Source: Costus lasius (lineage: Eukaryota; Streptophyta; Magnoliopsida; Zingiberales; Costaceae). From it: DNA of 64,000 nucleotides. Below the pieces are notes generated by a model, which was not told where the DNA came from, made no database searches, and was given only the letters and a program-made list of their open reading frames with translations. Each line of letters begins with the position of its first letter. Positions within the stretch are counted from its first letter, which is position 1. Shown here piece by piece: positions 11,683 to 22,700 of this stretch. The position numbers and the translations under genes were made by a program. The stretch covers positions 32,806,850 through 32,870,849 of the forward strand of contig CM050452.1 in the NCBI GenBank assembly GCA_027563935.2. Direction: 5' to 3'.

Positions 11683-12412
11683 GTGGTGTCAGAGGGAGGT
11701 TCTGCCGGCGACAATGGTGGCCGCAAGGAAATGTTGGTGCACAGGTGGCGCACCAACAAGGCGGTAGCGAGCGCACCTCCCCCCCCCCCCTTTCCAGAGC
11801 AGGCAGCTCTGATGCCGTCGCCAGGTGGGCGATGAAGAGAGGTCTGTGAGATCTCTTCTCGGGACAGTTGGTTCCGAAGCCGTCACTAGGCAGATGACGA
11901 GGATTCTGGCATCTGCGAGCGAGATGCCGATGAGAAGTCTGCGAGGCTTCTTCCCGGAGCAGTGGGCTCCGATGCCATATCCAGGCGGGCCACGAGGGAT
12001 TCTGACGTCAGGCGGGACGTTGATGAGGGTCTGCAAGACTCTTTCCAGGGTTATGAGTTTGGTGATATAGGTTGCTGATGAGCATGATGATCCAGTGCGA
12101 TAGGACGTGAACTCAATCACTACAAGTTGAGCGGAGCATCTGTGGATGATGCGTTATGGACGTGACCCTGATTGCTTGAGTTGGGCAAAGCACTTTGGCG
12201 CGTTATAACGTGGGCTGGAACACAAGAGGTTGGGCGGAGTACCATAGGTGGTGCGTTAGTACATGAACCTGGTTGTGTTAAGTTGGGCGGAGTGTCGAAT
12301 CCATTCAAGGTTGGTTCAGCAACATACATCATCAGATTGGAGCACAGGCGATGCTCTGATGAGGACCCTGAAGAGGACGTTGAGGGCGATGTCCAGATTT
12401 GGCAGGGGAGAA
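11683..12412 (+). other. Internal region of the non-autonomous element
   Basis: 730 bp without a credible ORF. It contains degenerate tandem units of about 66 bp (11805-12055) around words such as CCGATGCC and CAGGCGGGC, which also occur in the LTR at about 11065-11185. A second set of units around GTTGGGCGGAG lies at 12125-12300. The region ends in the purine run GGCAGGGGAGAA next to the 3' LTR. Confidence 0.75.
11684..11696 (+). promoter_or_regulatory. Primer-binding-like site
   Basis: TGGTGTCAGAG lies two bases after the LTR end. It differs by one base from TGGTATCAGAG, the complement of the plant initiator-methionine tRNA 3' end used by many plant LTR elements. Confidence 0.7.
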
Positions 12413-13644
12413 TGTGATGCCGCTTTCTGATCTGGACCAGGCCAGATGACTAGACTGGGTGATGGCCCAAGTCCACGATGCAAGCACGGCCCGAATCCAC
12501 CCGCCCCATCCTGCTTCAGCGAATGAGTGAGGTGGCAAATTGGGCAGGCAGCTTCAACCGCGCCATCCTAATGCCGACAAGGGCGAGAAGTCCGGCGACG
12601 ACGGCGGCTGCAACTCTGGCAAGGACGACGGCAACACCAGTTGGCGTCCGAAGGCAAAAGGCGAGCTAGCATTGTCGAGCGAGAAGCAGACGAAGCAGGC
12701 GCTCCAGGTAGGCGAGCGAATCACGGCAGAGGCGTGATTTGTGGACGGCGAAAAAGGAAGGACGGCTGACGGCTGGCGGCTGTTCCTCCTTCCAGATCCG
12801 ATCCCACCTCTTCCCTCCTTAAGAGGCGGCTGGCAGTGAATGGAGGGGAGGAAGGAGGGGAAGAAGAAGGCGGCTCCCCTCCCCCTATTCCGAGAGTGGG
12901 CGACATGAGAGAGGAGGGGGAGGCGAGACTCGAGCCAGCAGCGTGCTCCTCCGTTTCTTCTGACAATGGCAGCGGCAGCATCCAAGCGGCGCTAGCATCC
13001 GCCGCATCTCCCTTCCCCTGTTCCAGGGCTCCGACCCTGATGCCATCGCCATCCTGGCAACGAAGAGAGGCCAGCGAAGCCTCTTCCCGGAGCAGCAGCT
13101 CCGATGCCGTCGCAGGCAGGCGACGAAAAGTTCTCCGGCCAGGTTGAGGGAACTGTAAGTCGACGGCGAGGTGTCGTCGATGTGAGGGAGAGAGGGAGAG
13201 CACTATAAGAGGGTTTATGTAGGTTGATCTGGCCAATCAATGTAAATTTCCCTATGTTTCTTGTCTTCTCTGGCGAACTCTCTCCCTCTGTGTTTCCGGC
13301 GACGTTTCCTTCTCACCATCTCCGGCGACGGCAGCTTCCACAATCAAAGGGCTGAGGCCGGACGCAGATTCCGACCTGCCGCACGTCCTTCCCGTCCACA
13401 TCCTCCTCCAGCGTCGATGGCCGACGAATGAAACGCAGGCGGAGTTCGTTCGGTGCCGCACATAGACGATGAACAACGGGTGAGTTTTTGAATGCTCCCG
13501 GCATTCGAAACGAGGAGGGGCTTGGTCAAAGTTGGTCAACGCTTTCCACGCAGCTAAATCGAAATCTAAATTCGATTTCAGATTTTCGGCGCACAGGAGG
13601 CAGGATTGGGTGATGTGGACGGCTCGATTGGGTTGGGCGTGACA
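12413..13644 (+). repeat. 3' LTR of the non-autonomous element
   Basis: Starts TGTGATGCCGC and ends GGGCGTGACA. It is preceded by a purine tract and followed by CTAAT. It aligns along its length with 10383-11682. Confidence 0.9.
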
Positions 13645-13649
13645 CTAAT
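13645..13649. repeat. Right target-site duplication CTAAT
   Basis: Exact copy of 10378-10382. Confidence 0.9.
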
Positions 13650-15495
13650 CATCAAGCAAAGTCAAAACCCACAATTTAAGAAAGAATGAAGAGCAAATTT
13701 ACCAAGCAAACTAGCATTAATTGGGTCAAGCAAAATCAGCTCAATATGAAGTCATGGCCATGCACTAAAGAAGGAGGAAAAGCCAATTTCAACCATGTCC
13801 TAATATCTAGCTTAAAGAAGAAAATCTCCAATCCCCTTATCACTTCAAGGAAGATCTCAAAGCAAGGAAAGCAATAGCAATTTCATCCCAATGGCTATAA
13901 GGTTCCAACGTCTAGAAGTCTTCCTCCTCTCGAAATTTGTTCAAAGGCTGCTGCCTATAAGAAGTAGCTCCTCCATGTAAAAGACAACTTGAAGATGAAA
14001 TGAAGTTGAATCTCAGTTTTTAGTCTCCCATGAATCTGGAAGTTTCTACTCATTCCTTCTGTTGAATCACCTCTACAAGCAATCTCTCATCATCACTGCT
14101 TCTTCACAGTTGTGTAGCAAATCTAGGAGGCGGATCGAGCTCAAACTCCAGCCATATCTTCTCCTTGATTGGGCAAACCAACGACTAAAAAGATCTTCCA
14201 ATCCGATAGATAGATCATTGGAATCAGCAAGTTCTTTGGGATGCCTAGTTTTTTGCCATTTTTGCCTTGTCGTGCATCGTTCTCCTCCAACCGGCTACCA
14301 TTCGCCCCAAACTTCCGGCCACAAGTTCGTTGTGATTAGAGGGACCTCCAGTTAGAGCAGGTCTAGTGTTCATGCCTTGTATAATGACTAGTGGTAACCC
14401 TTGCTCCACTTTGCAACCTCCCTTGCTTCCGCTAGAAACAGGGCGAGAGTGACGCCACCAGTCCCCTAACACTTAGGTGTGGCCACCAACTACTAAATCT
14501 CATCTGATAGCATTGTCAATGAGCCTCTTCCCACACTACAAGCGCCATCAGTCGATGGTGCCTTTGGAGTGTGCTCACCGTCCCTGGTGATCTCGCCCCT
14601 ATTCCACTTGCTCTACTTGTCGCTAGTGCCAAGCCTCCTCAATGCATACTCGAGACCAGTGGGATGCCTTTCCCCTCACCTCTAGAACCACCAACGGTGC
14701 TGAAGTTCTTGTTGTGGCGATGCCCTACTAGCCAACGAGAGTTGGTGGATGCCCATGTCATCTATCTACCCGAGCCTCCAACCCAATTAAGGTTGTGTTT
14801 GGAAACGAACCGGTCAAGCGTGCTGCGGGTCAAAGAGATGACGTGGCTTATTCTATGCTACACATTTAATTTTCACCCGCCCTGCTCAACCTGCAATGTG
14901 AAAGCGTGGGTTGCGTGGGTGCGGCCTACCCCATGCTACCTACACCTCCAAACGTAGCCTAAGCCTAGCTCGGGTCCGCTATTGGCATTCACTAGCTAAG
15001 TTCCTTTCCCTTTGTAGTTAACTTCCTTTATGATTGAGCTTCCTCCTACACTCACGTGCGTAATGATAGAAATGTGGATGTGTGAAGGCTTCCAAGCACC
15101 ATGTCGAAGCATGTAGCCCATCATATCTCTTCCCTTCCCTTATAGTTAGCCTTGGTTATGTTAATAAGCAAATTTGGAGGTTAATTTGTTTGCATTGTAA
15201 TGTACTTTGGCTAAATAATTAATTGTACTCGAGCGTATTTTGGATTTTGGCACTATAAACTTATAGGGCTCTACTTGCATACATATCAATCAATAGACTA
15301 GTGAAGAATGAAAAGTTTAGTCTTTCTATTCTCAAGGGCCATAAGGTGAGCTTAATTTTAGGTTTTAGTAACTTATGTTTCTTATTTATAATTTAATTTA
15401 GTTTTTTCGCATACTTAGTTTTGATTTTTGTGATATAAAATAAAAAAATAAACTATTTTTGAGAACCGTACTTGCATGTAAGGTGTCCACTATCA
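13650..15495 (+). repeat. Probable 3' part of an older LTR
   Basis: The stretch has the layout of an LTR end: a TATA-like CACTATAAAC near 15252, then a probable transcribed part, then ACTATCA at 15489-15495 followed by a primer-binding-like site. I could not find its start; the 5' part may include 9603-10382. It contains a Tourist-like MITE at 14791-14959. The 128-codon ORF at 14571-14957 matches nothing I recognise and runs into the MITE. Confidence 0.45.
14791..14959. mobile_element. Tourist-like MITE, 169 bp
   Basis: Terminal inverted repeats begin GGTTGTGTTTGGA on the left and, read in reverse, GGCTACGTTTGGA on the right. Host TAA is duplicated at 14788-14790 and 14960-14962, the usual target of PIF/Harbinger elements and their Tourist MITEs. 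There is no coding capacity. Confidence 0.75.
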
Positions 15496-15497
15496 AT

Positions 15498-15510
15498 TGG
15501 TATAAGAGCA
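15498..15510 (+). promoter_or_regulatory. Primer-binding-like site after the older LTR
   Basis: TGGTATAAGAGCA is one base away from the usual initiator-methionine primer-binding sequence and lies two bases after an LTR-like CA end. No gag or pol follows. The next 460 bases hold nothing I recognise. Confidence 0.5.
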
Positions 15511-15969
15511 TGTGTGGCCCGTCCTACATCACAATAAAATCTTCATATTTCAAACAATTCCCATCTACATCAATCTGCCAATTGTTGAACCCTAAAGCTA
15601 ATTAATGTTTTGTGAAATATTATCATTGAGAGCAACGCAATATAAAAAAATGAAATATATCATGAAATTCAAAATAACAAACAAAATAGTGAGTTAAGAT
15701 TGAACTATAAATGATTCCATGGTAAAAACTAATCACATGTATAGTATATGAGCACTAAAGTAGATACCAAGTACTTAAACATGATAATAGAACCACGACT
15801 AACAAATAATCTATGAGGTTGCATGCAAAAGCTACCTTCATAGTTGTTAAATTAGTAACAATCTGTTCATTTTCTTTAATATCAAAATATGATCTAAATA
15901 ACCAACAAGAGAACTTATCAGTAAGATTTGTTTGCCATACTGTGTAGCGTCGTCTGATATTTGAGCTTT

Positions 15970-17228
15970 TTTTGTGTTTATAATCACATTGGAAGGCTTT
16001 GAAAGTAGTTTCTGCATTAGCGGCTAGAGATTCCCCATTCCCAATTCTTTGCAGCTTCTTCTGTTTCATCTATTCTATGAATTTTAGGTGCCCACAGAAA
16101 CTTCATGTTATCTTCATCCTCTAAACTAGCAAGTTTGGGATGCTTACCTGAGATCGAAGCGTCAGCTATTACTGAACAATTTTCATTGCTGCACATAGTT
16201 GAAGATTGGAAAGTGCCATTACTGATTACTCCAGTGTACGGGGAACAAGATATTGATCCATAGAAGCAAGTTGGTGCACGCCGGAAAGGAAAAGGTGGTA
16301 AAAAACGAGGCGGTGTCACCGTGTTTGGTTGAGTCCATTGAATTTTAGTCGAATGAATGCTCCCATCAAGTTTAAGAGCTGGGTCAAAAGAGTAGTCGCC
16401 CTCCGTCACAAGACCTTCTCTAGTCCATCCAAGGTTCCAAGATTGTGTCCAAGAAATCATAGGATAATTAAATAGTACGGAAGGCAAAGTAGGTTTAGTT
16501 CCATCTTGAATATCTATGGGAGTTGAGTTTATCGCTGACTCTCTAATATTGAAATAGTTTGACATAAATGATGACAATGATGATGATGCTGTGACCTTAC
16601 TATTTTGTTCCTTGATAAAGTGTGTAATAGAAGATAAAAAATGAGGCTCTCGTTTAAATACTGAGATGTAGCAGATGGCGTAGGCGCACAATTAGTGCCA
16701 CGAGGAAGAGTGCCGTGATTTGGTAGCCTTATTTGTTGAGCATGATCACGTGAGCCACAATGCTTACTTTTACGATCTCCAGAACCAATAGGAACATCCC
16801 TCAATGCTCCTCCAACAGTCCAATTTCTCCTACAACTCTTGCAAAAGGTATCTAGGCTGATCAAGGTTGCGGTTATTGTAGTAACAAAACTTAGTATTCA
16901 CACTATGGCAACGAGGACTTTGTATAATTTGTTTAGGTTTCTTAATTACCGTATCATGAGCAAAACCTTTAGGTCATGTTCGGTTGAATAGAATTCACGG
17001 TGGAAAGAAAAGAAAATATAATGAATCTAGCTTAAAAGTTATCTAGATTCATTGTATTTTTTTTTTCTTTTCCACGATGGATTTCATCCAACCGAACATA
17101 GAGTTTTCATCTTCGTGAGTAATGTCATCCTTCAAACTTGAGCAACTAATTGTTAAATCATCGTTTCCCCCTACGCTAAACATAACAGCATTAGTATTGT
17201 GTACTCTGATATTTTCTACCTCCGAATC
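15970..17228 (-). pseudogene. CYCLING DOF FACTOR-like pseudogene (second exon)
   Basis: CDF proteins are plant nuclear transcription factors with one Dof zinc finger; they repress flowering genes such as CO. Read on the minus strand, a Dof finger is split over two frames: [15 protein letters not shown] at about 16870-16920, then [13 protein letters not shown] at about 16815-16853. C-terminal CDF motifs follow: SGKHPKL, FLWAPKIHRIDETEEAAK (about 16050-16150) and FKAFQ (about 15991-16006). The exon seems to start after an acceptor (TTTTTGCTCAG) at 17228, which fits the usual two-exon CDF gene. Breaks: a frameshift inside the finger, another near 16690, another before FKAFQ, the first zinc-binding Cys replaced by Ser, and a MITE at 16976-17099. 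I did not find exon 1. Whether it is a dead gene or a piece carried by a transposon is open. Confidence 0.82.
16976..17099. mobile_element. Fold-back MITE in the CDF-like pseudogene
   Basis: A long imperfect inverted repeat spans almost the whole element: ATGTTCGGTTG on the left pairs with CAACCGAACAT on the right, and ATGAATCTAG pairs with CTAGATTCAT in the middle. It is about 124 bp, AT-rich and has no ORF. It splits the pseudogene reading between an acidic N-terminal part and the Dof finger. The target duplication is not clear, so the superfamily is left open. Confidence 0.75.
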
Positions 17229-18043
17229 CTGAGCAAAAATAAGATCAAACAAAGTATTAAATGAACATCTGTACACAATTTTAGTTACTATTACTGATAA
17301 TAGTGGACTTCTAATCTTGTAGACTTTGAAAAATATTAGTCAAATAACTAAAATTTTGATGAAATCTGGTAGACTTCGATTCTTAGAGTTTGTAATTAAA
17401 ATATGCAGCAAAAAAATAATTAATGAGTAACATGAATAACAACCTAATTACCATTTTTAAAATATTAAAGGTTAAACCATATTATCTGAATAGAATATAA
17501 AATAGAAAAAAAGGTTCTAAACGAAATCCAATCCAAACATTATTTTTCTAACAAAATATATTTGAACTAAGCTTAAAAATATCACACACAGAACAATTTT
17601 AAAAGTAGAGTTGTTTCAATTAAAAATTCAATGATAAAAAATCCTTATATTGAGAAATCATAGAATAGCGTAGAGGGAAAACTCTAATTGTTGAAAAATG
17701 CAATGACCATTCTATATAAGTTTGTCTTTCACATATATTATATAAACTCCTAGCCATTATAGAAAACAAATAACATAAAGCCAATTATTACCCAAATGGT
17801 AAGTAAATTTTTTTTTAAAAAAAAAACTTATTTCAACTTGCTCAAACAATGTTTTTATATACCAAGTGCAATTTGTATGAATTGCCAACTCGACATGTAA
17901 TGCATGTAATTGGAAATTATAAATTAATTTGGAATAAAACTCTATTTATATGAATGATAGAATAAAATAATCAATTTTGTTTTCATATTAATCCCTCATT
18001 ATCTGAACATTAACTTGTAATCATATTTATTCTTGTCAAAGGC
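17229..18043. other. AT-rich stretch without recognised gene
   Basis: Very AT-rich, with homopolymer runs and no protein-like ORF. It could contain the intron upstream of the CDF-like exon, but no first exon (normally carrying a KLFGK-type motif) was seen. Confidence 0.4.
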
Positions 18044-18771
18044 TAGGGTTGTCCATTCAAGTCAATTTAAACCAAACCGAATTGATTTGATGGAAGCTGA
18101 ATTTTTTTAAAACAAAATTATTAGCCTAAAATCAAACCTATTAATGTGAAAAACGAACTTGAATTGAACTAAAAATGTCAATTTGGTCCGAATCAAACAA
18201 ATTAAAACCAATAAAAACACAACTTACAATTTAAACCATGATAATTGATAGACCAAAATCCATATATCATATTGTGTTATTCCAAAACCTAAAAGTTGAA
18301 AGCTCAAAATTGGAAATCCTTTGACAACTAGAAATTAGAATGATGATCAGTAATGGTACTAATGGTAGTACTGATCATGAAAAAAAAAATAGGGCTTATT
18401 GTTCTTGCCTCTCTTTTTGCTAATTGCCACAACATTGTGATCTCCTCGTCACCTCAATTCCACTTTATACATAGAGTCACAGTCCACTATACAGGAGATG
18501 CTAGTCCGCAATTGATCTATGGTCTGACTCAGATCGCAAAACTATATAAGTTAGGGTTTGTTTGACTTTGACTGCACACTTAGTTTAACCCGTAGAGTTA
18601 TGTTATCAATTTCATTCAATTTTGTTTAAACCAAATACTGAATTAGAACTATTTTTATAAATTTCAAAATCTAATCAAATTCGAACTGTTTGATCTATAA
18701 CCTAGTTCTAACTGACTAACTTTGTTTGGTCTAGTTTAGTTTCAGGTTAAACTAATATTTGGACGCCCCTA
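18044..18771. mobile_element. Possible hAT-like non-autonomous element
   Basis: The left end TAGGGTTGTCCATTCAAG and the right end, read in reverse as TAGGGGCGTCCAAATATTAG, look like paired hAT termini followed by AAACC-type subterminal sequence. The flanks share only GTCAA, so the 8-bp duplication is not well supported. The interior is AT-rich without a transposase. Confidence 0.4.
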
Positions 18772-19245
18772 GTCAATAATAGGTTTATACTAAAATTACG
18801 TCATGTGAAAATTTTCATAGGTACATATTCAGGGAGATCATTTCCTTGTAGGTATGTTCTTATCATATGCTACACAAATTCAACTCGACAATAAAAATAG
18901 ATAACTCAAAACTAATGACTAAGCAAATATTTTCTAACTATACTCATTTAAATCAAACCAAAACTAAACCGTTTGATCTATAACCTACCTTGAATTGACT
19001 AATTTGATTCAATTCGGTTTGGTTTATTAGGTTAAACTATATTTGGACACCCCTAGTCAAAATACATTTATACTAGAACTAGTTCATGCGATGATTTCTG
19101 CAAGCACATATTCGGGGAGATTGTTTCCTTGTAGGTATGTCATTATCATATGATATGCAAATTTCATTCGATAACAACAAAAAAATAGATAACTCAATTC
19201 TAATGGCTATGCAAACATTTTGTTTTTAACTAAACACATTTAAAC
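18666..19245. repeat. Tandem duplication, period about 284 bp, two copies
   Basis: The stretch around 18666-18951 repeats at about 18950-19245. Shared words include GTTTGATCTATAACCTA, TTTCCTTGTAGGTATGT and AATAGATAACTCAA. The copies differ at many sites, so the duplication is old. It repeats the right end of the hAT-like element, which makes the termini at 18771 and 19055 alternative ends. Confidence 0.65.
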
Positions 19246-19511
19246 TGGCCTTGAAATTTCTCAATAAATAATTAAAAAGTGCAATTATTTGGACTACAAG
19301 CTCAAAGGAGAAAAAAAAAGGTATACTTTGAGAAACTACTGAATGATTTAGATGAAAAATTCAAATTCGATTAAAGATGGAATTTGTTTGGTTAATTTTA
19401 TTTTTTTTCTAATGAATACCTAATATATTAATAATAACTTATAAACGTGTTTATTCTTCTCAATTATACTCTATTGCATAATTGCATCAAATGAAAGTTT
19501 CGATACGCACA
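19246..19511. other. AT-rich stretch up to the Athila breakpoint
   Basis: No feature recognised. It joins the truncated Athila 5' LTR at 19512 without any family B sequence, unlike the right side of that element. Confidence 0.4.
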
Positions 19512-19614
19512 AGATAATAAGAAATCAGCTATTTAGTATTCGACAACGTAGGTCTCTGTGGATTCGATACTTTCTTTATTACTTCGAGTATCTGTGCACT
19601 TGCGGATCATGACA
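19512..19614 (+). repeat. Remnant (103 bp) of the Athila 5' LTR
   Basis: AGATAATAAGAAATCAGC through GGATCATGACA matches the last 103 bp of the 3' LTR (27756-27858) with few differences. Upstream of 19512 the similarity stops, so about 1.8 kb of this LTR is missing. Confidence 0.85.
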
Positions 19615-19620
19615 AGTTTT

Positions 19621-19637
19621 TGGCGCCGTTGCCGGGG
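19621..19637 (+). promoter_or_regulatory. Primer-binding site of the Athila element
   Basis: TGGCGCCGTTGCCGGGG starts six bases after the LTR end. This sequence complements the 3' end of tRNA-Asp and is the usual site in Athila and Tat elements. Confidence 0.85.
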
Positions 19638-19776
19638 ACCTTAGTTTTTGTCTATATTAGAGACGTTGAGATTATTGCTAGACTAGGTTTCATTTATGTT
19701 TTATCTTTTTATTCTTTTCTGTTTACTAACATCATTTGATCAGTTTGCTCTAGTGTGCATAGGAAATTCATTTCTA

Positions 19777-22700
19777 ATGGCTGATCAAAGATCACTGAGG
19801 GACTATGCAGCCCCTAATCCTCAAAGGATACAATTTAGCATTGCTAGACCTGCAATTGAGGCCTCCAACTTTGAAATTAACCATGCCTTCTTGTCTATGA
19901 TCCAGCAGAACCGGTTTGGAGGATCATCAATCGAAGATCCTTATTCACATTTATATATCTTTCTTGAATATTGTGATGCCATAAAAATTTATGGAGTTTC
20001 TGATGACGCATTAAAACTAATATTGTTCCCTTTTTCTCTCAGGGATCAAGCACGATCTTGGTTGCATTCTCGTCGACCCAATACCTTCACAACATGGGAA
20101 CAATTATCAAAAGCTTTTTTGATGAAATATTTTCCACCGAGCAAGACTATCCAATTGAGGAATCATATCATGAACTTTCGACAGAAGAGCGGAGAATCAC
20201 TCAGCGAGGCATGGGAGAGATTTAATGATCTACAACGGAAGTGTCCTAACCATGGCTTCGAAAATGAGTTTCTAATTCAGACTTTTTATTATGGCTTAGT
20301 TTATAATATCCGTCTAATTATTGATGCTGCCGCAGGGGGATCCTTGATGAGTAGAACATTTGACGATGTTTTCAAGTTGCTTGAGGAGATGTCCTTGAAT
20401 CATAGCCAATGGGCTCTAGATGAAGGAATGTTATGTTGTCATCAACATGGTAAGAATGAGAATGAGGATCAGCAACCCTTGACTGAAGAGGTTAGTGAAC
20501 CCATGCTAGAGAAACTTTCAGCTAGCCAAATTCAATCATTGCAAATTCAAAACACAAAAAAATTTGAGGATCTTGAAGAAACTGTTAGTCACCTTGCTTC
20601 TCAATTAGAATCTTTAGTGGCGTACAATAAAGTTCTAGAAGAACAAATATCTGGATTAAGCTCTAGGGAACATTGTAATGCCATTATCACTAGAAGTGGG
20701 AGACAATTAGGAGAACTTAAGGAGAAAGAGTCTATTAATGATCATTATGAGGAATTAGAATTAGAAAAATCTTCTGAACATAAACAACCACTACCTAGTT
20801 TAACACCTCAAAAGGGAAGTAAACAAAAAGGGGATGTGTCATATAAAGAAGATGATTCTAAGACTAATCTACCTCTACCTTATAGACCACCAGTACCTTT
20901 TCCCCAAAGGATAGTGCAAGAAAAGTTAGATAAGCAATTTGGAAAATTTCTTGATGTTTTGAAAAAGCTTTACATTAACATACCATTTACTGAAGCTTTA
21001 TCTCAAATGCCCATATATGGTAAATTTTTGAAGGAAATCTTGTCTAACAAAAGAAAGATAGAGAACTATGGTACCGTGGCTTTAATCGAGGAATGTAGTG
21101 TTGTTATTCAAAATAGGTTACCACCAAAATTGAATGATCCAGGTAGTTTTTCTATCCCATGTTTTATTGGTAGTATGGCTTTCGACAGAGCCTTATGTGA
21201 TCTAGGGGCTAGTGTAAGTCTTATGCCTTTGTCTGTGTGTAGGAAATTGGACATGGGAGCTCCTAAGCCGACTGCAATTTCTTTGCAGCTCACTGATCGA
21301 TCGGTAAAATATCCAGTGGGTATTCTAGAGGATGTTCCTATACAAGTTGGTAAATACTTCATACCTGCTGATTTTGTGGTACTTGAAATGGAAGAGGATA
21401 CTAAGATTCCTATTATTTTGGGTAGGCCGTTCTTAGCCACTGCTGGAGCCCTTATTAATGTACGGAACGGTAGACTTGCTTTAAGAATTGGCAATGATAA
21501 GATTGAGTTCGATTTGAATAATTCATTGAAAAGGCCTGTATATGCTAGTTCTTGTTGCACTATTCATGCCATTGATGACACAGTTTATGATGTTAGTTGT
21601 TTGTTTGATGATTCTTCTGCTGATGTTCCTTTTTCTGATTCTTTTTCTGATACCTCAAAAAATTCTTGTGAAAAAATTGATAATTCTGGCTTTGAGAATG
21701 ATTTTGATGAACTCGATGATGAAAAACATGATATTTTAGATTGTGCTACGTTTGATAATGAAAGTGAAAAGATCCCTAAAGTTGAGTTAAAAGTTTTACC
21801 TAATAATCTTAGATATGAATTTCTTGGTCCTAACTCCACCTACCCTGTGATTGTGGATGCTAAATTAGATGTCAGGGAAACTGATCTACTCTTGAAGGAG
21901 CTAAGAATTCATAGAAATGTAATTGGGTATTCCATTCATGACTTAAAAGGGATTAATCCTTCTTTTTGCATGCACAGGATTCACATGGAGGATGAGCACA
22001 AACCGCATGTAGATTTTCATAGAAGGCTCAACCCGTCTATGAAGGAAGTGGTGAAGAAGGAAGTACTAAAATTGCTAGATGCAGGTATTATCTACCCTAT
22101 CTCAAATAGTAAGTGGGTGAGTCCTGTACACTGTGTCCCAAAGAAGGGAGGTGTCACTGTAATGAAAAATAAAGATAATAAATTGATACCTGTTAGAAAT
22201 GTCACTAGTTGGCGTATGTGTATCGATTATAGAAAATTAAATGTTGCTACTAGGAAAGATCATTTCCCCTTACCTTTCATTGATCAAATGGTGGAGAGAC
22301 TTGCCAAACACTCTCACTTTTATTTTCTTGATGGGTATTCCGGATTTTTTCATATTCCTATTCATCCTGATGATCAGGATAAAACCACTTTTACATGTCC
22401 TTATGGTACTTTTGCTTATAGAAGAATGTCCTTTGGTTTATGCAATGCACTTGCCACTTTTCAAAGGTGTATGATGGTAATTTTTTCTGAATTTATTAAA
22501 GACTTCATGGATGTTTTTATGGATGATTTCTCTGTCTATGGTTGCTCTTTTGATGACAGTTTAGCTAATCTCTCTAGAGTTTTACAGAGATGCGAAGAGA
22601 CTAACCTTGTCTTGAATTGGAAAAAGTGTCACTTTATGGTTAGACAGGGGATAGTTTTGGGCCATCTTGTTTCAGAGAGGGGGATTGAAGTGGACAAGGC

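Larger units (their letters stand above)
10383..13644 (+). mobile_element. Non-autonomous, coding-less LTR retrotransposon
   Basis: Two direct repeats (10383-11682 and 12413-13644) flank a 730-bp internal region. Host DNA is duplicated as CTAAT at 10378-10382 and 13645-13649. A primer-binding-like site follows the first repeat and a purine tract precedes the second. No gag or pol motif is visible in any frame, so movement must rely on enzymes from another element. GC content is clearly higher than in the surrounding DNA. I cannot place it in a named family. Confidence 0.9.

Noticed and set aside
10370..13539. Many GC-rich ORFs on both strands
   Set aside because: They lie in the LTRs and interior of a coding-less element, overlap one another on both strands, and are low-complexity. 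None has a recognisable domain.
15755..16069. 104-codon minus-strand ORF as a separate gene
   Set aside because: Its N-terminal part contains FKAFQ and is the frameshifted end of the CDF-like pseudogene; the rest is AT-rich noise.
19696..19776. Signal-peptide-like N-terminus from the upstream ATG of the Athila frame
   Set aside because: Gag of Athila elements has no signal peptide. The ATG at 19777 gives the usual gag start, so the extra 27 residues are taken as leader.
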